Shown here: positions 63,436 to 64,000 of the stretch, piece after piece
Numbering within the stretch: the stretch's first letter is position 1
Layout of the letters: every line of letters starts with the position of its first letter
Origin: Synchiropus splendidus
Lineage: Eukaryota; Chordata; Actinopteri; Syngnathiformes; Callionymidae
DNA length: 64,000 nt
Direction: 5' to 3'
Assembly (NCBI RefSeq): GCF_027744825.2
Contig: NC_071349.1
Coordinates: forward strand, 7,221,001-7,285,000
Program-made: the position numbers and the translations under genes
The notes under the pieces: generated by a model
Seen by the model: only the letters and a program-made list of their open reading frames with translations
Databases searched by the model: none
Told to the model about the DNA's origin: nothing

Positions 63436-63676
63436 CCTTTCTGCTGATCCAAACCTCCGGGACGCTTCAACAGACATCCTGGACCAGTTGTCTCTGCCGG
63501 CAGGAACGTTTCTTCAAGCACTGGTAGCCAGAGAAAAGAGGCGCTGGCGCTCCTTGAACGGGAGCCTCTCCGGAGCCGATGCCTTGTGGCTTCCGTCCGG
63601 TGGAGTCCTGGAGGAAAACAGAAGGAGCTGTAGCTGACCAACGTGGAACCTACTCAGTGCTGTCGTGCACCAGAAC

Positions 63677-64000
63677 CTACATGCTGTCCAGACCGGGTGC
63701 GTCCAGTTTCTGAGCTGAAAGATCAAATAATAAAAAGTCTAAATGCTGCGACCCGGACTGTTTTGTTGGTGAGTGACCAGATGATGCTCACCTGTTTCTT
63801 TTCCCTGGACCCGGGAGTGAGAAGAGGCCGACTCAGCCTTGACTTCCTGACAGTTCTGGTTCTGCAGGTTTAGAACGATGACAAGAGAGTTCAGTCTTAA
63901 GTGTTCACAGAAGTGGGGGGCGACCTTTGGAAGTCTGACCTGCATGGCTTGTTTCTCCAGCTGCTGAATCATGGCCCTCATGTCCACATCTTCATCCTCC
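63677..64000 (-). CDS. C-terminal end of an unidentified protein (partial at window edge)
   Basis: I do not recognise this gene. Three minus-strand exons join in one frame with clean GT-AG borders: 63940-64000 (continuing past the window), 63792-63861 and 63677-63714, ending at TAG 63677-63679. Introns are 78 and 77 bp. The visible tail has about 56 residues: EDEDVDMRAMIQQLEKQAMQ, then NQNCQEVKAESASSHSRVQ, then GKETAQKLDAPGLDSM. The first part is acidic then amphipathic, probably helical; the rest is polar and likely disordered. Evidence is splice-site quality and frame continuity only. A different final exon further down (around 63411-63608) is possible but less convincing. The gene converges with dusp23. 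Confidence 0.5.

Noticed and set aside
63411..63608. Alternative terminal exon for the unidentified right-edge gene
   Set aside because: It can be joined after CAG 63608 in more than one frame, but none gave a clearly conserved product. The exon at 63677-63714 fits the frame and stops cleanly, so it was preferred; transcripts could reverse this.

Overview
The window is vertebrate nuclear DNA, almost certainly from a ray-finned (teleost) fish. Genes are split into exons with GT-AG introns, some only 60-80 bp long, and the proteins read as fish versions of known vertebrate families. Introns and spacers carry dinucleotide microsatellites and decayed DNA transposons. No prokaryotic features, rRNA, convincing tRNA or CRISPR array were seen.

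Layout. (1) About 5.2-18.2 kb, plus strand: the 3' part of arid1b, a BAF (SWI/SNF) chromatin-remodelling subunit. Thirteen coding exons are visible, including the ARID DNA-binding domain and the whole BAF250 C-terminal region. The first 5.2 kb is upstream intron, and the N-terminal exons lie outside the window. (2) About 21.0-56.6 kb, plus strand: a complete zdhhc14, a palmitoyltransferase, in nine coding exons with a 15 kb first intron. Its fifth intron has all the marks of a minor-class (U12) AT-AC intron. (3) 58.1-61.35 kb, minus strand: a tandem-repeat galectin, best matched to lgals8, in eight exons. (4) 62.7-63.3 kb, plus strand: dusp23, a small atypical dual-specificity phosphatase, in two coding exons. 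(5) 63.7-64.0 kb, minus strand: the last three exons of a gene I do not recognise, cut by the window edge.

The arid1b-zdhhc14 pair matches the human 6q25.3 neighbourhood (ARID1B-TMEM242-ZDHHC14) and also mirrors the ohnologous ARID1A-ZDHHC18 pair on human 1p36. TMEM242 was not found here. Past zdhhc14 the order is unlike human, since human LGALS8 and DUSP23 lie on chromosome 1, so a synteny break lies near 57 kb.

The genes do not form a pathway. They cover chromatin remodelling, protein lipidation, glycan recognition and dephosphorylation. lgals8 and dusp23 are divergent around a short CpG-containing spacer, and dusp23 and the last gene converge. The most notable observations are the AT-AC intron, a galectin whose N-terminal carbohydrate site is largely lost while the C-terminal one is intact, and a pogo/Tigger-type transposon relic in zdhhc14 intron 1. 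I found no clearly new multi-gene system.
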